Position numbers and translations under genes: made by a program
Assembly (NCBI GenBank): GCA_001600355.1
Contig: BCJU01000001.1
Location: 1,695,178-1,759,177 of the forward strand
Length of the DNA: 64,000 bases
From: Meira nashicola
Taxonomy: Eukaryota > Basidiomycota > Exobasidiomycetes > Exobasidiales > Brachybasidiaceae
Reading direction: 5' to 3'
Notes under the pieces: generated by a model
Told to the model about the DNA's origin: nothing
The model's database searches: none
What the model saw: the letters and a program-made list of their open reading frames with translations, nothing else
Part shown: piece after piece, positions 38,213 through 45,606 of the stretch
Layout: each line of letters opens with the position of its first letter
How positions within the stretch are numbered: the stretch's first letter is position 1

Positions 38213-38614
38213 TTAAAATCTTCTTAGGGCTAAATCTGCACCTGCTTGAAACATTGGAGCATCGTTCAAAGTGATCATATCCGATTCCTTGTTTACAAGT
38301 CTTCTTTCGACTGAAGAATTGTATAATCCTGCAGGATAAAATTGAGCTTGTGAAGATGTTTGTTGATCATCTTCGATTGTTGCAATACTATGAGCATCAT
38401 CACTTGATGCATTTGAAGAAGATCTAGATAATTCGTGAAACAAACTTGGAGCTCTAGAAGATGTTGGTGTACTTGTAGTAGAGCTTTCTGAGTTTGAAGA
38501 AATTGCTGTTGTCATTGATTCTTTTCTAGCTTGAATCTGTGTCATTCTTTGTTCCATATGATATAAATCACTGAATGATTGAAAAACGACGTGATTTTGA
38601 TAAAGTTGTAACAT
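38213..38614 (-). CDS. hypothetical small Ser-rich protein, 133 aa
   Basis: ATG at 38614 gives MLQLYQNHVVFQSFSDLYHM. A short N-terminal helix (DLYHMEQRMTQIQARKES) is followed by a Ser/Thr-rich disordered middle and a more ordered end (FYPAGLYNSSVERRLVNKES, then ITLNDAPMFQAGADLALRRF). There is no signal peptide, membrane segment or cysteine. Composition and codon use resemble the neighbouring genes, which supports a real gene. The family is not recognised. Confidence 0.6.
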   Translation of the reverse strand: MLQLYQNHVVFQSFSDLYHMEQRMTQIQARKESMTTAISSNSESSTTSTPTSSRAPSLFHELSRSSSNASSDDAHSIATIEDDQQTSSQAQFYPAGLYNSSVERRLVNKESDMITLNDAPMFQAGADLALRRF

Positions 38615-40043
38615 TGTTATAATTATTAGGCGTTGTTTAGCACAAAAGGTTTGGTTATTGTTTGTTGTTAAAGCTTCAAGCTGATTTTGCTTTTTGTAAA
38701 TAGCTATTGTTTTGCTTGAATATGAAGTGGGGGGGAATGATTGACTGACAGGTGACAGGATGGTGGTTTTATATCTTTTTAATGCTCCTTAGTTCCTTAC
38801 ATCCTTAACCCCTTTTGATCAACATCATCAACACCCGTACGCAATTTTTTTTCCGTGTCATCTCCTCGGCGTAAGCGAAGAAAAATTATTATGCAGGTAA
38901 AACCGGATAACTGAGCCCTAAAGACAGTGTAATCGCCCTTTGTTTCTTTTTTTCGATATGGCTCAGCCGAAAACCATAAAATAGAAAAAACTCTTAGCTC
39001 CGACGTGGACTTTAATAGCGGAAACGCGTCTTTTTACTCATGCACAAATGCGGTATGTTCCTGATAGTAGAGTCAGTCTACATGAATCAATGACTCGGGC
39101 CTTAGATGCTGGGCGCCCGGTCAATCTCCGTGATTTATAGCCGGGCCCCAGTTTATTGACCGCGGCCGCGCAAGGGGCGGGTGCACGCGTAGAGATTAGT
39201 AGATACATATGTAGAATTGTTTCGCACGTATTCGGATTATTACGATACAAAATAAGAATAAACCGCGGAGATACCCTTCGGGCCGAACTATGTATTCGCC
39301 CACGCTTATTTGTATAGGTGTGGATGGAATTAAGTTCCGCCTTTAAGCTCAGCAATTTAGTGATTGATGGGATTTTTGTCCCCGTAAGCATAGCGCTGCG
39401 TGCGGAATGTTTACTTAAATCCCGAAAATTAAAAAGCTTATAGGCGTAATGGAGTTAAGATTTCGGTCATATCCACCACATCATGTATTAGCGTGCATTT
39501 CTTAATATGATGGATGACTCCATGTTCCCCTTTCTTGGATTACGTTTTATCATTTGACATGTCTTTATTGTTTAGCCCGCTAATATGAATGTATATCCGC
39601 TTGCGTACATAGGTACAAGTTATACCTTACTATCTAACAGTAATACAAAGTCTACATAAGTGTACATACATGATGTGTTCCTGCTTTCAATTTAGATGAA
39701 ATCGCCTCTTCTCCACAATCTGCATGGAAGGTTGTCGAATCATGTATCTCTGTACGGGTCCAACACATATTATACCACGAAAGGATCTAAGAGCCACTAT
39801 CCCTCCCGAGTCACCTTAGATGAGAAACTATTTAGTATAATAAAAATGAAAATCGATAAAATATTAGAATATACAGGAGGTAGAGAAAGAGACTTTGCAG
39901 ATATGAGAGGAGCTAAATCATGGAAAAACAAAGGGATCGTATGAAAAGATATATAAACATTTCTTGAAAGAAGTGAGAATTGATTATATAATCAGCTTTC
40001 TTTAAACTCTACTTCTGATAAAAGTGCTATAATAGTATCGGAT
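38615..40043. other. 1.4 kb gene-poor region with a GC-rich palindromic patch
   Basis: Mostly AT-rich. At about 39105-39190 it turns strongly GC-rich and contains GGGCGCCC, GGGCCC and GCGGCCGC plus an 8-bp inverted repeat CGGTCAAT/ATTGACCG (39118-39125 and 39155-39162). AGTCTACATG (39075) and AGTCTACATA (39649) occur here. Frames of 117 codons (39038-39391, minus) and 82 codons (39696-39944, plus) show no domain, signal or gene-like composition I can defend. It may be the edge of an accessory segment that continues to the secreted-protein pair. Confidence 0.5.
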
Positions 40044-40439
40044 TTATGGGCCACTAGCAATCTTTTGTTTCTTAACTTGACCGCGAGTACGAGCGAGTGG
40101 TGGAGTTGCTTTACCGGCTACAGTATCTGTGTCTAATTGTTTTTCTACTCTTTCAACTTTACGTGCTCTTTTACGTGAATCATGAGCTTTTCTAAAATTT
40201 TCTTCAGCGTAAAATTTATGCCAAGGTTTATTATGTGAAATGCCATCAACTTCTTCAGCAAATGCATGATGTTTTGCTAATGTTTCATGTCTATCAGCTT
40301 GTAAATGTAAAATTTTAGACGTAGAAGGTTGTAAAGGAGAATTTTCATTATCACCTGCTGCTGTTGTGAATTGAAAAAGCGTACTGACTACAATCAAAAA
40401 GATTGTTGTAAATTTAGGAAATGCTTTAAAGTCACCCAT
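40044..40439 (-). CDS. small secreted protein, paralogue of the gene at 41061
   Basis: 131 aa with an N-terminal signal peptide (hydrophobic core TTIFLIVVSTLFQFTTAA, cleavage near 28). The mature part is Lys/Arg/His-rich and cysteine-free. It aligns with the divergent neighbour along its length: SxxxxLHxQAD, a Trp-His pair (PWHKF), and the best block KQL[DE]TxTVxGKA followed by TRxQxxK. The family is not recognised outside this pair. Small, secreted, fast-diverging duplicates are what effector genes of plant- or animal-associated fungi look like, but no host function can be claimed. A palindromic site shared with the paralogue lies 109 bp upstream of the ATG. Confidence 0.7.
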   Translation of the reverse strand: MGDFKAFPKFTTIFLIVVSTLFQFTTAAGDNENSPLQPSTSKILHLQADRHETLAKHHAFAEEVDGISHNKPWHKFYAEENFRKAHDSRKRARKVERVEKQLDTDTVAGKATPPLARTRGQVKKQKIASGP

Positions 40440-40547
40440 TTGAACAAATAAGAAGGAATATCGAGAGAAATGAATAAAGGAACTCTCTACACGCTTCTAT
40501 AACTCACAAAGCTTAGAATGAAAGCTCTTCGATTGCATCATTTTTGA

Positions 40548-40569
40548 GGACTCGAACGCCATCCGGGTC
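40548..40569 (-). promoter_or_regulatory. mirrored operator-like site, copy 1
   Basis: On the minus strand the core reads CCCGGATGGCGTTCGAG, 109 bp upstream of the minus-strand secreted gene. It matches copy 2 at 18 of 22 positions when both are read towards their own gene. The half-sites are imperfect here (one CGG arm is CGA). Confidence 0.5.
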
Positions 40570-40888
40570 TTTATCGTACAGCGCGAGTACACAGGACAAG
40601 ACATAGCATTTAGCACTTATGACTTTATTGTAGACAAAAGCTGTAACAAAAGATTGCCCCATAAAGTAGTGTACACAAAAGGGATGTACTACTTTGTGTT
40701 GACAAACCTGTTGACGAAGTATAAAAGCTGCACATTAATATAATCTTATCTTTGTCATGAATCTTGCAATCACGAGGATAATAGGTAAAAGGTTGCTTGG
40801 CTTTCAAATACAATCCAGCAGAGACTCAGCAGTCCTATTGTTTAAAAGAAAGAAAAATACGATAAACAAAGCAGGTATAGACCTTAAC

Positions 40889-40909
40889 GACCCGAATGGC
40901 GTTCGGGAC
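40889..40909 (+). promoter_or_regulatory. mirrored operator-like site, copy 2
   Basis: Core CCCGAATGGCGTTCGGG is a perfect 6-bp inverted repeat (CCCGAA/TTCGGG) around TGGCG, and contains the everted triplets CCG-N9-CGG typical of Zn2Cys6 targets. It sits 13 bp before a TATAAAA box and 152 bp before the ATG at 41061. Confidence 0.55.
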
Positions 40910-41060
40910 ATCTTTGTTGTATATAAAAGTTCAAATGTGCTAAGTGAGTATGCAAACTTTGAAAGTTTTATACACTTTAACCTCTTTTTTGATTGAGCAT
41001 AAATAGACACTTAAAGAGAATCCATTTCCTTAACGCCATCATCAACAAATTGCATTCATC

Positions 41061-41495
41061 ATGTTTAGTTTTCCTACACCTTTCTCTATTATCTTTTTGG
41101 TCATGGTATCAGAAATGTTTAATACAAGTTTAGCACTTACATATCCTTATGAAAAGAAGGATTATTCTTCACCCAAACAAGTATCTGGTGTTTTACATAA
41201 ACAAGCTGACGATGCTGCACTTGCTATGATTGGATATGCAATGAGAAGTGCAGGTCATCCTACTATGCAATGGCATGGTAGTGTTGGACATAGATTAGAG
41301 CAAACGGTTAAACATTTAGATCAAAAGTCAATGCAAACTGATAAATTAGCAAAACAATTAGAAACAACGACTGTAGGAGGTAAAGCCTCTTCGGCACATC
41401 AAAAAACCAGAAGTCAAACTAGAAAAAACACACCGGCTCCATATCCTCAAAGACCTCAAACTAGAAGCCAAACCAAGAAAGCAGCAGCTCCATGA
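41061..41495 (+). CDS. small secreted protein, paralogue of the gene at 40439
   Basis: 144 aa. The signal peptide (MFSFPTPFSIIFLVMVSEMF, then NTSLALT) is followed by a cysteine-free basic mature region. Shared with the divergent neighbour: LHKQAD (LHLQAD there), LA, a Trp-His pair, and KQLETTTVGGKA (KQLDTDTVAGKA there) plus the TRSQTRK-like tail. The C-terminus here has a second TRSQT[KR]K copy, an internal duplication that the paralogue lacks. The family is not recognised; a role as a secreted accessory protein is inference from size, signal peptide and divergence. Confidence 0.7.
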   Translation: MFSFPTPFSIIFLVMVSEMFNTSLALTYPYEKKDYSSPKQVSGVLHKQADDAALAMIGYAMRSAGHPTMQWHGSVGHRLEQTVKHLDQKSMQTDKLAKQLETTTVGGKASSAHQKTRSQTRKNTPAPYPQRPQTRSQTKKAAAP

Positions 41496-41952
41496 TATCT
41501 CTTTTTTACCAACTTATTCACTCTATAAGAGTCATTTTTTCTTTATTCCAATGTACCTACTTCACTTATTTTCCCTTTGTTCCAATGTACGTATTTCTCA
41601 TATTTTCCTTTTGCTGTCAATGTTTCATATTGTTCAGATAATGAAAATCATGACCGGACCGTACTGAATTTGCATCTAGATCTATATAGAAGGAGTATAA
41701 AAAAAAGAATGTGCGGATCGGGATGGCTGAGATTGCCGTAGGCTAAGAAAAGGTCTTGCATGAACTAGCCTGCTTTGATGTAGAGATTAGCGTAGTTCAA
41801 ATATAAATTTAGTATAATGCCTCTTCTCCGGAGATTGGTTCCCCGCAAAACTACTTGCATTTCACATATATTAGAAAATGTATATAAAGTCTTACTTTTT
41901 GATTCTTACGTCTTTAAGAGAGGAGCCATCTAAAAAATCTAACAAAGAAAAG
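41496..41952. other. intergenic region, promoter of the GH79 gene
   Basis: A near-duplicate phrase (TATTCC/TTTGTTCCAATGTAC at 41541-41556 and 41577-41591) marks the 3' region of the secreted gene. TATAAA boxes lie at 41696-41701 and 41802-41807, the second about 146 bp before the preferred GH79 ATG. No gene is seen. Confidence 0.5.
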
Positions 41953-43566
41953 ATGAAGCTTAAAACAGTATTATCCTTTGGACTTATAGTCGAGACTTGT
42001 TGGGCGGCAAAGGTGATCAATGTTCCTTCTTTGGCAGATGAAAGTTATCCATTACTAAATGATTGGTTCGGATATTCTATCGAGCCAACTGCGATTGGAC
42101 CTTATGTAGAAAGCAAAATTGCATTCAACGTTCTTCAATCAATTGAAAAGATTATTGGTCAGTCTGCACCTATTCGTGTTGGTGGAACGACATCGGATGA
42201 AATAAGATTTGCGAAAAATGTGAATAATACGAGTGGTTTACAAACTATTGCTGCAAGTAAAGAATCGATGAATAATCCAGTTTCATTAATTACAACCGAT
42301 TGGTATAATACTTGGAACGAATATTTTCCTAAAAGTACTTATTTCATTTATACTCTCAATTTCGGTAATACAACGAATAATTGGGAAATTGCAAAAAATC
42401 AAACAGATTTAGTATTAAAATCACTCAAAGGTAAATTACGTAGATTTGAATTGGGTAATGAAATTGATCATTATATCAACTTTGGTTGGCGTAAACAAGG
42501 TTGGGATGTAGCACAATATGTCGAACAATATCGTAATCTTACAGCAGGATTAAAGGCAAGACAATCCTTTAAACAAGCAAATCCTACACCTTTATTCCAA
42601 GCTGGAGTTATTGCTGATCCTCCTCTAGTCCCTGATCAACAAGATGAAATTGATGATTTTAGTGTTTATAATCTTACAACAAAAGGACATTTGACCAACA
42701 AAGATCATTCGATCTCAAGTTATGCCGTTCATCTTTATCCACAATCAACTTGTGATCCTGAACGTGCTGCTCGTCTTTCGTTAGATTTACTTTCGGATCA
42801 TTTGGTTTTATATAAAAATGTTTCACAATACATCCCTCAACAAAGAGCTGCTCAAAATGCAGGTGCACCTTTAATTTTTGGAGAAACAAATAGCGCTTCT
42901 TGTAGCGGAAAGAGTGGAATTAGTGATACTTTTGGTGCAACTCTTTGGACGTATGATTATGCATTATTATCTGCAAGTTTAAATATTCCACAAATATTCT
43001 TTCATCTTGGTGATCAATCAGAATATTCAGCTTTCACTCCTTTACCTTATCAACATAAAGGTGAACAATTAAAAGCAGGTATTCGTGCAAATTTGTACGG
43101 TCATCTGTTCGCTGCATATACCTTACAAGGTTTAAACGGTACAGGAACTGTAAAAGCACTTCAAGATGCAAATTCTACCGATTTAAGTGGTTATGCAATC
43201 TATAACGATCAAAAAGCTTTAAGTAAGATAGCTCTATTGGATATGGGCGTTTGGAATAGTAGTCAAGGTATTTCAAATCCTTCAACACTTTCAAATACCG
43301 ATTCTCAAAGTGTCAGTAAAGGTAAACGTCCAGAAAAACAATTCAACATCCAAACATCATGGAAGGAAAACGCAATCGTAAACCTACTTCGATTACAAGC
43401 TCCAGGCACAAATGCAAAGAGCTTAGTCAATGTTTCCGGTCAAACGTTTGATTCCGAAACTGGCTCACTTGGTCCAACGCCAAAGTCAGAAATAATTAAA
43501 GTGAACAAAAACGGTACTGTGTCAATCTCCCTTAAACAAGCAGAAGCAATATTGTTGTCGGTCTGA
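41953..43566 (+). CDS. secreted glycoside hydrolase family 79 (beta-glucuronidase-like)
   Basis: 537 aa from the ATG at 41953, chosen because it directly gives a signal peptide (MKLKTVLSFGLIVETCWAA) and has A-rich context AAAG before it; an in-frame ATG at 41878 would add a 25-residue basic leader that hides the signal. The GH79 TIM barrel shows IRVGGTTSDEIRF (~75), FELGNEID with the acid/base Glu170, YAVHLYPQST, and LIFGETNSASCSGKSG with the nucleophile Glu311. A C-terminal beta domain (about 430-537) follows, as in fungal GH79 enzymes. Several N-glycosylation sequons (NNTS, NFTT-like) fit secretion. Family members remove glucuronic acid or 4-O-methylglucuronic acid from arabinogalactan proteins and glycans. 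Its place next to small secreted proteins suits an exported, possibly host-interaction set, but that is inference. Confidence 0.9.
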   Translation: MKLKTVLSFGLIVETCWAAKVINVPSLADESYPLLNDWFGYSIEPTAIGPYVESKIAFNVLQSIEKIIGQSAPIRVGGTTSDEIRFAKNVNNTSGLQTIAASKESMNNPVSLITTDWYNTWNEYFPKSTYFIYTLNFGNTTNNWEIAKNQTDLVLKSLKGKLRRFELGNEIDHYINFGWRKQGWDVAQYVEQYRNLTAGLKARQSFKQANPTPLFQAGVIADPPLVPDQQDEIDDFSVYNLTTKGHLTNKDHSISSYAVHLYPQSTCDPERAARLSLDLLSDHLVLYKNVSQYIPQQRAAQNAGAPLIFGETNSASCSGKSGISDTFGATLWTYDYALLSASLNIPQIFFHLGDQSEYSAFTPLPYQHKGEQLKAGIRANLYGHLFAAYTLQGLNGTGTVKALQDANSTDLSGYAIYNDQKALSKIALLDMGVWNSSQGISNPSTLSNTDSQSVSKGKRPEKQFNIQTSWKENAIVNLLRLQAPGTNAKSLVNVSGQTFDSETGSLGPTPKSEIIKVNKNGTVSISLKQAEAILLSV

Positions 43567-43613
43567 ATGAATTAAATCTGAATTGATGATTATATAGGAA
43601 ATGATATTTTGCA

Positions 43614-45097
43614 TTATACTGCCTGTGTTGCGTCAATCTCGATAGCAGGAACGATGCTAGCCATAAATTTGAGAAAAATGAGCAAATATTGATCAACACG
43701 TAGTCCTTCCACTTCTGTTGTCTGTCCTTCTTCATCTCCTACCGCTGTGTTTGGTGATAATTCCGTATTTCCTGCGTTTCCTGAAGGAGTATGACTACCA
43801 GTTTCTGGCGTCCCGCTACCTCCAGCTGATTCTTTACTACCTGAAATCTTTTTCATTGCTCCGCCTAATCCCCATCCTTTCTTCTTCTTTGTTGCTGAAT
43901 CATTTGAGGTCGAATTATTTGCTTTCTTTTGTTCTTCAATCACGCTTGCATTCATCCTTTCAATCACTTTTTTCATCACGCTCGCATGTTTGCAAGGATG
44001 AATGCTAGCTGTACTCAAATTTCCATGTGGAAATGGTTCGACAGTGACTGTCTTTTGCGCATAATCACTGCTTACATCTTCAAAAATCTCGGCTGGCTTG
44101 AGTGGCTGTCCTGATTCATTGTATCCAACTAACCACATCCTTGGTGTTTGATAATACTTGTCATATGTTATCAAGCAATCATATGTCCTTACAGAGATTA
44201 ATTTGCTAATCGTTTGACCTCCAGCAACAGATGCTGTACCTTGCTGAGAGCTAAATGTTGTCCCCCTGTGTACATTTGCAGTTGCTGGATCATCAGCTTC
44301 TACAACACCTTCGCCTAAGCCTCCCAGTTCATCATCTTCATCGTCCATATCTGGTATATCACCAATCTCAGCGCCATCATCGCCTTTTCCTGCCCCGCTT
44401 ATTCCACTATGTGACCCTCCTAAATGCGTGCCTGCGACCCTTGATGCTAATTCATCTTCTTCTCCTGGTGTTAATGATGCCATTGGGGGTTCTGAATCCG
44501 GAATATCTGCAATATCTCCTGCCACTGCTGAATGTGAAGGATCGTCATCTAAATGTGTTGCAAGCCAATCTTCTTCTGTGCCTTTTCCTGCTACTTCATC
44601 TCCATCATGACCTTCTCCAAAATTGAGCAATCTTTCATCCGTTTCACTGTTAGCTTGACCTGTTTTTGAACTTGAACCTAAAGCAGCTTTTTCCATTTGA
44701 CTCACTCTACGCAAACAAGGCACGCCACGAGAGATGAGATATTGCTTATCGGAAGGCAAGAAGTCTCGGGTATATTTCGCATCGCTTGAAGAAGCAGAAG
44801 ACCATGTCCATGTTGGAAATTTGTATGTTAAAAAATCACCAGCGGCAACAAATTCCTCTGCAACAAGAAGATCGTAAGAGGGGGGCAATTAGTCGTTTCG
44901 TTTAAACGCTCATTCGATCTTCATTCTCACTCACCAGGTGTTATACGACCATGCTCTTTGAATTTCGATTCCCGTAAAACGGGTGCTAGATAATCACGTA
45001 CAGCCCAAAAGTGGGTCTGCGTAAAATAAATAAAAAGTTTATCAGTCAATCAGCGAAATGTTTCGTGATCATAAGTACGCACCTGAATCGTATTCAT
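43614..45097 (-). CDS. ATG3: autophagy E2-like enzyme Atg3, three exons, with unusual inserts
   Basis: Exons 45083-45097 (15 nt, MNTIQ), 44935-45016 and 43614-44857; introns of 66 and 77 nt with GT..AG ends. Joins restore the family start ([19 protein letters not shown], then [18 protein letters not shown]). Product 446 aa versus about 310 in yeast. Hallmarks: VYKFPTW-like [20 protein letters not shown], the acidic flexible region with WLATH and [33 protein letters not shown], and HPCKHA with the active Cys321. The terminal block [20 protein letters not shown] is intact. Two parts are enlarged: the acidic region (about 85-220) and a Lys/Ser/Gly-rich stretch between the active-site helix and the terminal helix. 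Atg3 transfers Atg8 to phosphatidylethanolamine. It converges with the GH79 gene, 47 bp apart, and diverges from the Herp-like gene. Confidence 0.95.
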
Positions 45098-45606
45098 CAC
45101 AGGCAATCTTTACAACCGTTCTTGATAGGTAGGGAGATCGTCTGGAAGAGTTGACCAATAAGTAATGAAGGCGCTTAAATCAATTGCCTACTCAACAAAT
45201 CGCAAAGCCCAGCTGAGCCGATTTTGTTCAGATCGTATGAAGTAGGTCGTTAATCTTAATTGCACGGACCGTTACGGCTTATCGTCATATGTAAGTACAT
45301 ATAGTCTATATGTACATGCACTTTCGGCGCCGTATATTATTTGTGTAATGTCAAGAGGATTGGCTAATTTAAAGTCGACGTGGAGCCTGGGTGTATTTAA
45401 TCAGGGCGCGATTTGTATTGGATCCAATTTAAATTGTGTAATAGACCAATACAAAAAGATAATTATAGCATCATACTTTGCTTAAAAGGCGGAATACCTA
45501 AAACTCAGGCGGAACGCCCAAATCCGAGTTTTGCGTATGAATTGGCATCATGAGTCTATGTATGCACCCCGCTGCGCTTTATCGATTTCATAAATAGAAA
45601 TGGTTT
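45098..45606. promoter_or_regulatory. divergent promoter of ATG3 and the Herp-like gene
   Basis: Holds a perfect 21-bp palindrome at 45295-45315 (GTACATATAG, centre T, then its complement), two direct AGGCGGAA repeats exactly 20 bp apart (45487-45494, 45507-45514), and AGTCTATGTAT at 45553-45563, 44 bp before the first Herp-like ATG. An overlapping uORF starts at 45600. Confidence 0.5.
45553..45563 (+). promoter_or_regulatory. AGTCTATGTAT motif, copy 3
   Basis: Exact 11-mer, 44 bp upstream of the first Herp-like ATG. The 13-bp string TGAGTCTATGTAT is shared with copy 2. Confidence 0.3.

Larger units (their letters stand above)
40440..41060. promoter_or_regulatory. bidirectional promoter of the secreted-protein pair
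   Basis: Contains two mirrored copies of a palindromic element (listed separately), TATAAAA at 40922-40928 (133 bp before the plus-strand ATG), another TATAAAA at about 40721-40727, and a hairpin formed by AAAGTAGTGTACA (40663-40675) and TGTACTACTTT (40685-40695). A 79-codon frame at 40757-40996 begins 30 bp after the second TATA box and cannot be excluded as a small gene. Confidence 0.55.

Noticed and set aside
39038..39391. 117-codon minus-strand frame
   Set aside because: Overlaps the GC-rich palindromic patch, which lowers stop frequency; the translation has no recognisable features.
39696..39944. 82-codon plus-strand frame
   Set aside because: No signal peptide or similarity to the nearby secreted pair; Lys-rich end looks like translated AT-rich DNA. 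Kept only as a note within the gap.
40545..40572. tRNA-like T-loop GTTCGAGTCC on the minus strand
   Set aside because: The flanking bases do not form a 5-bp T-stem and no D-arm, anticodon arm or acceptor stem could be found. The string is explained by the palindromic promoter site.
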